Origin: an uncultured Verrucomicrobiales bacterium
GTDB lineage: Bacteria > Verrucomicrobiota > Verrucomicrobiia > Verrucomicrobiales > Akkermansiaceae
NCBI GenBank assembly: GCA_937969125.1
Contig: CALBVA010000323.1
Coordinates: 1-19,377 of the forward strand
Direction: 5' to 3'
Length of the DNA stretch: 19,377 nucleotides
A program made the position numbers and the translations under genes. Under the pieces are notes generated by a model. The model was not told where the DNA came from. It was given only the letters and a program-made list of their open reading frames with translations, and made no database searches. Shown piece by piece: positions 12,990 through 19,377 of this stretch (the stretch's first letter is position 1; each line of letters begins with the position of its first letter).

Positions 12990-15446
12990 TTAGTCGAGGA
13001 TTTGCACTTCGACGCGGCGGTTACGGGCCCGATTGGTCTCGTTGGTGTTCGGGGCGACGGGTTCGGCATCCGCGACACCGCGGGAGGTGAGACGATCGGC
13101 CTGAAGGCCTCGTGAGACAAGGAACTTGCGGAGGGCCTGAGCGCGTTCCTGGCTGAGCTTCAGGTTCCCCTCTTTGCTTCCGAGGTCGCAGGTATGGCCC
13201 ACAATTTCGAATTTAGCTTCGGGGAAGAAGTTCAGGACTTCTCTGACTTGGGAGAGGACGCGGTCCTGCTGGGCGGCGACATTGGCCGCGCCCTTGGCGT
13301 AGCGAATGGGATCGATGGTGGCGACTCGCTGCTTCAGCTTGCCGATCTTCTTCTCCATGACGGCGGAATTGAGATGAAGCTGACCGAGCTCGGTGCGGGC
13401 TTTGCTGAGCTCTGCGGTGAGCTTGGCAACTTCAGCTGAGCGATCAGGCTTTTCCTGAATTTCCTTACGCAGGTTGGCGATGTCCACGCCCCGGAGAGAG
13501 ACTTGGCGGGTGAGATTTTGCTTCTCGGACTTGAGGCTTTCGAGTGAAGCGGTGAGGGAATCAATCGCCGTTTGATAGGAGGCATTGGAAGTGGCCATCT
13601 GGCTGAGTTCCTTTTCGGCGGCAGCGAGATTCTTCTGAAGTTGATCCCGCTCAGCCTGGAGGGCCTTCTTGTCCTGACCCAGTTTTACGGCGGCCTGCAT
13701 GGCGGCAGTGTTTTTGGCAAGATCAGCAGTCAGGGTCTTCTGCTTATTGAGCAGGGTGGCGTTGGCTTTTTTCAGGGCCTGCGCCTGGGCGGCCTGCTTT
13801 TGAAGTTCGGTGATTTTTTCCTGCACGTTTTGCAGGGCGTCCTTGGCGATGGTGAGTTCCTTATTGGCCTCATGAAGCTCCATCTTGGCATTGTTCGCGG
13901 CCATCGCGGTCTCCATGGCCTTGGCCCGAGAGGCTTCCAGAGCTGTCTGGGTGGTGGTCAGGTTTTCACGGGCCTTGGTGAGTTCTTGAGTAGCCTCGGC
14001 GAGGTCCTTTTGCAGAATTTCCTCCTTTGCTTTGAGAGAGGTGACTTCCTGACCGAGCTTCTTCGCGGTGGCAGCGGCTTCCTTGTTTTTGGCGAGATCT
14101 TTTTGCAGCTGGTCGATGCTGGCGGTGACTTTCTCGATCCGGGCTTGTTGCGCGGATTGTTTTTTAAGGAGATCGGCGTTTTGTTTTTTCAGCTCGGGAA
14201 CAGTTGCGGCGATGGCAACGGCTTCGGCAGCTTCCTTTTTGCTAGCGGCGAGAGCGGCTTCACTGGCCCGAAGGCCGGTTTTGGCGTCGGCAAGTTGCTT
14301 GGAAAGCTTCGTGCGCTCGGCGGTGAGGACAGGGACTTTTTGACCAAGAGCTTCGGCCTTGGCTAGAGCATCGCGATTGGCATCAAGAGCCTTTTGCATG
14401 TTGCCGATTTTCGCTTTGGCAGCTTCGATGTCTTTGTCCAAGTTGGCCTGCTTTTCGAGAAGGTCAGCATTGGTCTTCTTCAGGTAAGGAACCTCGGCGG
14501 CGATCTTCAATTGGGCGGCGAGTTCATCCTTGGCTTTCTTCAGCTCACCAGAGCGGGCAGCGAGACGATTCTCGAGATCCTTGCGGGCCTTCAGGAGGAC
14601 GGGAACATCGAGGGAGCGGCTCTGTTCAGTGGCGAGGTCAGAGCGGAGGCCACCGAGTTCTTTCTCGCGAGCATCGAGCTTGGCGATGAGGGATTCCTTT
14701 TCCTTCTTGAGGCCATCGATGGTTTTTTGAGCCCTCTGGCCGGAGGCATTCGCACTGCGAAGGCGGGCGATCTCGTCCTCACTCTTTCCAAGCTTCTCCT
14801 TGAGAGTCGAGGTTTCGTTTTTCAATTGCTCGATACGAGCGACAGCTTCGCGGTGGTCTTTTTCGGCAGCAGCAGCCTTGTCATTAGCCTCCTTAAGACG
14901 GCCGAGGAGGGCATCGCGCTCACCGCGGACGGCCTGGAGTCGGCCAAGAGTTTGAGCCCGGTCGAGGGACTCATTGGAAAGGGACTTCCGGAGAGAAGCG
15001 GCCTCCTTTTCGAGCTTTTTAAAATGAGAAAGCTCGGTCTTGGCGATGAGGAGGGCCTGGCGTTCCTCGTGAAGCTCGCCCTGGAGTTTGGTGAGATCTG
15101 ACTGAAGCTTTGCAGTGCGGGTGGCGGACTCTGCGGACTGCTTTTTACCGGACTGGCGGAGAGCGGCGAGTTCAGCGGTGGAGGTTTTGAGCTTCTTCTG
15201 AAGCTCGCGGACCTTGCCGCTGAGGTCAGGGACGCGGGTGGCCTTGAGAAGCTTCCCGTAGTCCTGCTGGAGGGTGCCGAAGTCCTTCAAGGTGGCCCCG
15301 AAATCGGCCTCGAGGTCGGTGACGATCTTTACGAGTCGCTCGCGCTCGGCGCGGAGCTGTTCGAGGGCCTTTTGATCCTCCTGTGCGGTGACAGGAAGGA
15401 GGGCGGTCAGCGTGATCGCCGATGAGAGGAGAAGGGATTTTTTCAT
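12990..15446 (-). CDS. Long coiled-coil protein with C-terminal OmpA peptidoglycan-binding domain
   Basis: From the ATG at 15446 the product has 818 residues. It opens with a signal peptide (MKKSLLLSSAITLTALLPVT, cut near AQ-EDQ). Residues about 25-705 are almost unbroken heptad-rich coiled coil, high in Ala, Lys, Glu, Leu and Gln. The last 110 residues are an OmpA C-terminal domain: GHTCDLGSKEGNLKLSQERA (750-769) with D754 and R768 as likely peptidoglycan contacts, then NRARNRRVEVQIL. There is no beta-barrel. Within the coil a block recurs three times, marked by LKKxNAxLLxKQ at 322-333, 419-430 and 558-569. An in-frame start 34 codons earlier is rejected because it would bury the signal peptide. 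A structural role, tethering something to the cell wall, is inferred. It follows the sulfatase gene on the same strand after 74 bases and is convergent with the oxidoreductase gene. Confidence 0.88.
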   Translation of the reverse strand: MKKSLLLSSAITLTALLPVTAQEDQKALEQLRAERERLVKIVTDLEADFGATLKDFGTLQQDYGKLLKATRVPDLSGKVRELQKKLKTSTAELAALRQSGKKQSAESATRTAKLQSDLTKLQGELHEERQALLIAKTELSHFKKLEKEAASLRKSLSNESLDRAQTLGRLQAVRGERDALLGRLKEANDKAAAAEKDHREAVARIEQLKNETSTLKEKLGKSEDEIARLRSANASGQRAQKTIDGLKKEKESLIAKLDAREKELGGLRSDLATEQSRSLDVPVLLKARKDLENRLAARSGELKKAKDELAAQLKIAAEVPYLKKTNADLLEKQANLDKDIEAAKAKIGNMQKALDANRDALAKAEALGQKVPVLTAERTKLSKQLADAKTGLRASEAALAASKKEAAEAVAIAATVPELKKQNADLLKKQSAQQARIEKVTASIDQLQKDLAKNKEAAATAKKLGQEVTSLKAKEEILQKDLAEATQELTKARENLTTTQTALEASRAKAMETAMAANNAKMELHEANKELTIAKDALQNVQEKITELQKQAAQAQALKKANATLLNKQKTLTADLAKNTAAMQAAVKLGQDKKALQAERDQLQKNLAAAEKELSQMATSNASYQTAIDSLTASLESLKSEKQNLTRQVSLRGVDIANLRKEIQEKPDRSAEVAKLTAELSKARTELGQLHLNSAVMEKKIGKLKQRVATIDPIRYAKGAANVAAQQDRVLSQVREVLNFFPEAKFEIVGHTCDLGSKEGNLKLSQERAQALRKFLVSRGLQADRLTSRGVADAEPVAPNTNETNRARNRRVEVQILD
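13614..14483 (-). repeat. Three internal protein repeats in the coiled coil
   Basis: Residues 322-611 of the coiled-coil protein hold three diverged copies of one block. Each opens with LKKxNAxLLxKQ (residues 322, 419 and 558) and carries LGQ plus a run ending QLADAK, DLAEAT or NLAAAE (residues 366-389, 463-486 and 588-611). The two marks are 44 residues apart in copies 1 and 2 but 30 apart in copy 3, so copy 3 has lost two heptads. This is best explained by duplication of coiled-coil segments. Confidence 0.65.
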
Positions 15447-15520
15447 GGTCGCCAGGGTTTTAGGAAAAGTTCCAAATGTGGTTTGATGAGACAAGGTGAA
15501 TTGCGGGAATGGGTGATCGC

Positions 15521-16963
15521 TCATTTTGCGTTTTTTTTCTGCACCCACTTGGCGACGGGTGCCCGTCCGGGAGGGCGGGCTTCGGTGGGTGCGATCTTGG
15601 TGAGAGAGTCGCCGAGTTCGGCTCGTTTTTTGTCAGCGAGGGATTTCATTTTAGCAATGACCTCCGGATGTGAAGCGGCGAGGTCTTTTGATTCACCGGG
15701 ATCGATTGAGAGGTCGTAGAGTGCGAGCCCGGTGGTGCCGGATCCGTATTTTCCGGGATGCCCGTCCTTTCCGGGAGCGACGAGTTCGTCACGCCAACGA
15801 TGGGGAAATTGAAGCTTCCACTTTCCCATACGCATGGCCTGGAGTTCGTTCTTACCGTAATAAAAGAAGTAGGCCTCATGAATGGGTTCGGATTGGGCGC
15901 CGGAGAGGACAGGCCAGGCGTCGCGACCATCGATTTTTTTCACAGGGAGTTCCGCACCGATGAGCTTCGCGATGGTGGGGAGGAGGTCGATGGTCATGAG
16001 AGGTGTGCTGACGATGGATCCGGCTTTGAGCTTCGCGGGCCATTGGATAACGCAGGGAACGCGGACCCCACCATCCCAACAGGTGCCCTTGGTGCCTCGT
16101 AGGGGACCGACTCCGCCGGCGTGGTTTCCATAGACCATCCATGGGCCATTATCGGAGGTGAAGATGACGAGGGTGTCATTGGTGAGGCCGGATTTTTCGA
16201 GAGCTTCGAGGATACGGCCAGTGGACCAATCAATCTCGTGCATGACGTCGCCATACATTCCCTGGGCAGAAGTTCCCCGATGCTTTTTTGAGATGTAGAG
16301 CGGGACGTGGGGCTGGGGATGAGCGAGGTAGAGGAAGAAGGGTGACTTGGCATGTTGCTCAATGAAATTAACCGAGCGCTCGGTGATCCAAGTGGTGACA
16401 TCTGTCTGGTCGCGGAGGCGAAGAACGATCTCATCATCCTCGATGAGCGGGAGCTCCGGGTAGGCATTGGAGAAATGAACGGGGCCGTGGGGCCACATGT
16501 CATTCGAATAAGGGAGGCCCAGGTAATCATCGAAGCCGTGATTCACGGGAAGGAATTTTTTCTGATATCCAAGGTGCCATTTGCCATACATCGCGGTGGC
16601 GTAGCCGGATGACTTACAAAGCTCAGCGAGGGTGGTCTCGGAGGGGTTCAAGCCGACCTCATGGTGTGGAAAGAGGGCTCCATGGATACCGATACGATTC
16701 GGGTAACATCCGGTAATAAGGGCCGCGCGAGAGGCGGAGCAGACGGGCTGAGCGACGTAGAAATCGGTAAGCTTCACCCCGTTTTTCGCGATAGAATCAA
16801 TATGCGGAGTCTGCCATCCTTTCGCCCCGAAACAGCCGAGATCGCCGTAGCCCATATCATCACAAAGGATGACGACAATATTGGGCTTCTTCTCCGCTTG
16901 GCAGAGCTGACCAAGGCCTAAAAGACCGAAAGTGGCGAACATCCGGATGAGGGCTAACTTCAT
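15521..16963 (-). CDS. Secreted type I (formylglycine) sulfatase
   Basis: The 480-residue protein starts with a signal peptide (MKLALIRMFATFGLLGLG, cut near CQA-EKK) and is an arylsulfatase-type enzyme of the alkaline phosphatase superfamily. Calcium ligands are D35 and D36 in LCDDMGYGD and D271-N272 in SDNG. C75 in CSASR (75-79) is the residue matured to formylglycine. R79, K128 and H130 (GKWHLG), H215 and K292 (TKGTCWDGG) complete the active site. Such enzymes remove sulfate esters from glycans; maturation by FGE or anSME must be encoded elsewhere. It has the clearest ribosome-binding site in the window: GTGAGG on the minus strand (16971-16976), seven bases before the ATG. The last codons contain a strong nested palindrome that encodes ARPPGRAPVA. 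It is divergent from the TPR-redoxin gene, with 40 bases between starts. The exact substrate cannot be told. Confidence 0.93.
   Translation of the reverse strand: MKLALIRMFATFGLLGLGQLCQAEKKPNIVVILCDDMGYGDLGCFGAKGWQTPHIDSIAKNGVKLTDFYVAQPVCSASRAALITGCYPNRIGIHGALFPHHEVGLNPSETTLAELCKSSGYATAMYGKWHLGYQKKFLPVNHGFDDYLGLPYSNDMWPHGPVHFSNAYPELPLIEDDEIVLRLRDQTDVTTWITERSVNFIEQHAKSPFFLYLAHPQPHVPLYISKKHRGTSAQGMYGDVMHEIDWSTGRILEALEKSGLTNDTLVIFTSDNGPWMVYGNHAGGVGPLRGTKGTCWDGGVRVPCVIQWPAKLKAGSIVSTPLMTIDLLPTIAKLIGAELPVKKIDGRDAWPVLSGAQSEPIHEAYFFYYGKNELQAMRMGKWKLQFPHRWRDELVAPGKDGHPGKYGSGTTGLALYDLSIDPGESKDLAASHPEVIAKMKSLADKKRAELGDSLTKIAPTEARPPGRAPVAKWVQKKNAK
15541..15592. repeat. GC-rich nested palindrome, REP-like, inside the sulfatase 3' end
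   Basis: Outer arms GCACCCAC (15541-15548) and GTGGGTGC (15585-15592) are exact complements. Inside, GCCCGTCC (15561-15568) pairs with GGGCGGGC (15573-15580) through eight pairs including one G-T, with a GGGA loop. It is coding, giving the sulfatase tail APTEARPPGRAPVAKWV. Form and composition recall REP-type elements that sit at gene ends. Only one copy is seen in this window, so dispersal cannot be judged here. Confidence 0.5.
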
Positions 16964-17003
16964 CTGTAAACCTCACCACACCCGCACCGTAACATCAATC
17001 TCC

Positions 17004-19235
17004 ATGAAACAACTTCTCCTCCTCCCCCTGCTCTTCTCCGTGATCTTTGCTGAGGAGGTGAAGGAAGGGCACTCCCACCAGGGGCATGCATTCAATGAAG
17101 GACCGCGCCAGGCCGGGCCGCTGATGGGGAAGACGGGTGAGGTGAGTTTCCCAATCACGACCTCGTGGGAGCAAGGGCAGGCCTTCTTTAATCAGGGCGT
17201 CGGGCAGCTGCACGGATTTTGGTATTACGAGGCAGAGCGCTCCTTCCGGCAGCTTCTCGCGAAAGATCCCGATTGCCTGATGGCCTACTGGGGATTGGCG
17301 ATGGCGAACGTCGAAAATTCAAAGCGGGCGAAGGAGTTTCTAGAGAAAGCGGGGAAATTAATCAAAGACTCCCAAGTTACGGATCGCGAAAAATCCTATG
17401 TGAAGGCACTCAGCCGCTTCCACGATGACAAGAAGGAGAAGAATCGCGACAAACGGGCTAAGAACTACCTCCGCGATCTTGAGGACCTCATTCTCACACA
17501 TCCGGAGGACATCGAAGCAAAGGCATTTTACGTCTGTGCGAGTTGGCAGCTGAATCACAAGGGCGCGTCGATCGGTAGTCACATCGGACTGGATGCCATC
17601 CTGGAACAAATCTTCCAGCAATCTCCCAATCATCCCGCTCATCACTATGCGATCCATCTCTGGGATTACCGGAAGCATGAACAGGCTCTGGACTCCGCCG
17701 CGAAACTCGGCAGCACCGCTCCAGCCATCGCGCATATGTGGCATATGCCCGGGCATATTTATTCGAAGTCGAAGCGCTACCACGACGCGATGTGGCACCA
17801 GAAGGCGAGTGCGTGCATCGATCACGCGCACATGCGTGCGAACTTTCTGCTGCCCGATCAGATCCACAACTACGCGCATAATAATAACTGGATCGTGGAA
17901 AGCTGCCGCTACCTCGGCGACAAGGACGCCGCGATCGCAATGGCGAAATCCCTCCTGGCCAATCCGCGCCATCCTTCCATCAACTCGACCGACAAACGGG
18001 GTTCCTCACGTTATGGCCGGACCTCATTGATCGAAACACTGGAGGACTTCGAACTCTGGCAGGAGGCTCTCGATCTCTCGCAGACCCGATGGCTCGATGA
18101 GGACACGAAGTCTGATGACAATGAGCGCCCGCGCCTGCGTCTCCTCGGTCTGGCCAATTACCACCTCGGAAAAAAGGAGGAATTGATGGAGGTGATCGGG
18201 AAGCTCGACGCAATGTTGATGCGCGGGATCTCCGCGCAGAATACCGCCGGTGAAAAAGCCCGTGCCAAGGCGATTCGGGAGAAGAAGGGTGACAAGCAAA
18301 TCGAGAAACTCGTCAAAGCCGCCCGCAAGAAAAAGAAGAACCTCGTGGAGAAAAACAAACGCCCTCTGAAAGTGCTCCGTGGCTGCCTGGCCGAACTGAA
18401 CGGCGACCTCGGAACGGCCCGTGAATCGATCAAATCAATCCGCTCCGCCAGCCTACAGTCACTCCGTCTTCTCGCTCTCGGCGATCATAAGGAAGCTGCG
18501 AAAAAGGCACACGAAGTCCTCAAAAAAAATGACCGCCACGCCCTCCCTATCGCACGCGCCCTCCACGTCCTCGCCAGCTGCGACGAACTGAAGAAGGAGC
18601 ACTTTGAAAAACTCCGCGAGGTCTCCAGCATCATCGATCTCGCCGCCCCACCCTTCGCCCGCCTCGCTCCTGCGGCGAAAAAACTCGACCTGCCTGCCGA
18701 CTGGCGCAAACCGCACATCCCGGCTGACGACCTCCTTCCCCGCCCTGAGCTCACCGACCTCGGCCCGCTCCACTGGTCGCCACCCGCCGCGCCGGAGTTC
18801 AGCCTACCAGATCAGAATGGCACCCGCATTTCGCTCGCCGATTACCGGGGAAAGCCACTCGTCCTCATCTTTTATCTCGGAGCCGGATGCCTGCACTGCA
18901 CCGAGCAGCTCACTGCCATCGCCGATGGTTTCGAGAAATTCCGCGAGGCCAATCTCCCCGTCATTGCCATTTCTACCGATACCGTCCCTGACCTTAAAAA
19001 ATCACAGGACAACTACAGCAAAGGCACCATTCCTTTCCCACTTGTCTCCGATCACGCCCGCGATGTTTTTAAGGCATACACGGCACACGATGACTTTGAA
19101 GAACAGCCACTCCACGGCACCTTTGTGCTCGATGGAAAAGGCCGCATTCTCTGGACGGACATCTCAGCCGATCCTTTCATGAAGATCGACTTCCTCATCG
19201 AAGAAGCGACCCGCCTTCTGGACCTCCACCAATAA
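17004..19235 (+). CDS. Secreted TPR protein fused to a C-terminal redoxin (AhpC/TSA-like) domain
   Basis: From the ATG at 17004 the product has 743 residues. A signal peptide (MKQLLLLPLLFSVIFA) is followed by a His-rich stub (EGHSHQGH), then a long helical TPR-like region (about 50-560). Its core has dense histidines in fixed settings: HPAHHYAIHLWD (210-221), HMWHMPGHIYSKSKRYHDAMWH (244-265) and IDHAHM (272-277). The C-terminal domain (about 596-743) is a thioredoxin fold with PEFSLPDQNG, a CLHC motif (C629, C632), a late beta-strand after LHGTFVLDGKGRILW and no separate Prx-type cysteine. A thiol-based reductase or peroxidase role in the periplasm is likely. An upstream in-frame start at 16932 would overlap the sulfatase gene and spoil the signal peptide. 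The family with the HHYxIH and MPGHI motifs is widespread in Planctomycetota-Verrucomicrobiota-type genomes as I recall, without a known function. Confidence 0.8.
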   Translation: MKQLLLLPLLFSVIFAEEVKEGHSHQGHAFNEGPRQAGPLMGKTGEVSFPITTSWEQGQAFFNQGVGQLHGFWYYEAERSFRQLLAKDPDCLMAYWGLAMANVENSKRAKEFLEKAGKLIKDSQVTDREKSYVKALSRFHDDKKEKNRDKRAKNYLRDLEDLILTHPEDIEAKAFYVCASWQLNHKGASIGSHIGLDAILEQIFQQSPNHPAHHYAIHLWDYRKHEQALDSAAKLGSTAPAIAHMWHMPGHIYSKSKRYHDAMWHQKASACIDHAHMRANFLLPDQIHNYAHNNNWIVESCRYLGDKDAAIAMAKSLLANPRHPSINSTDKRGSSRYGRTSLIETLEDFELWQEALDLSQTRWLDEDTKSDDNERPRLRLLGLANYHLGKKEELMEVIGKLDAMLMRGISAQNTAGEKARAKAIREKKGDKQIEKLVKAARKKKKNLVEKNKRPLKVLRGCLAELNGDLGTARESIKSIRSASLQSLRLLALGDHKEAAKKAHEVLKKNDRHALPIARALHVLASCDELKKEHFEKLREVSSIIDLAAPPFARLAPAAKKLDLPADWRKPHIPADDLLPRPELTDLGPLHWSPPAAPEFSLPDQNGTRISLADYRGKPLVLIFYLGAGCLHCTEQLTAIADGFEKFREANLPVIAISTDTVPDLKKSQDNYSKGTIPFPLVSDHARDVFKAYTAHDDFEEQPLHGTFVLDGKGRILWTDISADPFMKIDFLIEEATRLLDLHQ

Positions 19236-19377
19236 TCCCCCATAAACGCCCCCCTTTCTGCCTTCTCGCCAGCCAGGCTCAAGCGACCTCCATCGCACAG
19301 CTCTAGAATAAAGAATACCTTGCCGCCCATTCGCGTCAACTTAAGAGCCAAAGCCAAGTTCGAATGAGGGATAGGCG

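Noticed and set aside
13572..15101. Two long plus-strand open frames opposite the coiled-coil gene
   Set aside because: Their Gly/Leu/Phe-rich translations are the expected complement of Lys/Glu/Ala heptads; no family features are seen.
16941..17003. Lipobox in the sulfatase (LGQLC) or an earlier start for the TPR-redoxin gene
   Set aside because: The residue before the Cys is Leu, not Gly, Ala or Ser, so signal peptidase I cleavage is more likely; the earlier redoxin start would place its signal peptide inside the chain.
17358..17972. Minus-strand open frame opposite the TPR-redoxin gene
   Set aside because: It lies wholly inside a gene with signal peptide, TPR and redoxin features on the plus strand.
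1..19377. CRISPR array, tRNA, rRNA, transposase, integrase or phage genes
   Set aside because: I looked for regularly spaced repeats, tRNA-like folds and the protein motifs of these classes and found none.

Overview
The window most likely comes from a member of the Verrucomicrobiota, near Akkermansia and its free-living, probably aquatic relatives. The best clue is the minus-strand block at 1-3689. Its gene order and protein architecture match the Akkermansia muciniphila pilus locus Amuc_1099-Amuc_1102: a truncated 1099-like start, a 1100-like protein, a PilM-type ATPase and a 1102-like secreted protein. A secreted formylglycine-type sulfatase, a twin-arginine Gfo/Idh/MocA oxidoreductase, an OmpA-family coiled-coil protein and a large TPR-redoxin fit the same phylum. 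The DNA is fairly GC-rich. Genes are densely packed on both strands, and no gap between genes exceeds about 165 bases. I see no tRNA, rRNA, CRISPR array, transposase, integrase or phage gene. This looks like chromosomal core and niche DNA, not a mobile island. The assignment rests on recalled protein similarity, not on a search.

Layout. (1) 1-3689, minus strand: the type IV pilus-like assembly genes, transcribed toward the left edge. The 124-base gap between the 1102-like gene and pilM holds three consecutive inverted repeats. (2) 3854-4519, plus: aroD (type I 3-dehydroquinate dehydratase), whose stop codon overlaps that of the convergent DinG/YoaA-type iron-sulfur helicase gene (4516-6459, minus). 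(3) 6591-7496, minus: a secreted archaemetzincin-type zinc protease, divergent from (4) 7595-8593, plus: a membrane-anchored endonuclease/exonuclease/phosphatase-family protein. (5) 8757-11448, plus: two genes overlapping by 20 bases, a TPR protein with three C-terminal membrane helices and a TPR-AAA+ ATPase of the Cdc48/Vps4 type. (6) 11586-12938, plus: the Gfo/Idh/MocA oxidoreductase, convergent with (7) 12990-15446, minus: a coiled-coil OmpA-family protein, preceded on the same strand by (8) a sulfatase (15521-16963). (9) 17004-19235, plus: a TPR protein fused to a redoxin domain, divergent from the sulfatase. The last 142 bases (19236-19377) show no recognisable feature.

How the genes work together. 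The pilus genes encode inner-membrane alignment proteins (PilM/PilN/PilO-like) plus periplasmic parts. The sulfatase and the oxidoreductase suit scavenging of sulfated or otherwise modified glycans. The coiled-coil OmpA protein is an envelope structural candidate. The TPR-membrane/TPR-AAA+ pair is the best candidate for an uncharacterised system: a membrane TPR scaffold translationally coupled to a protein-remodelling ATPase. The RG-rich insert in the pilus protein, the His-rich core of the TPR-redoxin, the signal peptide on the archaemetzincin and a REP-like palindrome at the sulfatase 3' end are the other points most worth a second look.

Most start codons here have no obvious Shine-Dalgarno sequence; the sulfatase is the clear exception. 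Starts were therefore chosen by signal peptides, family N-termini and gene spacing.
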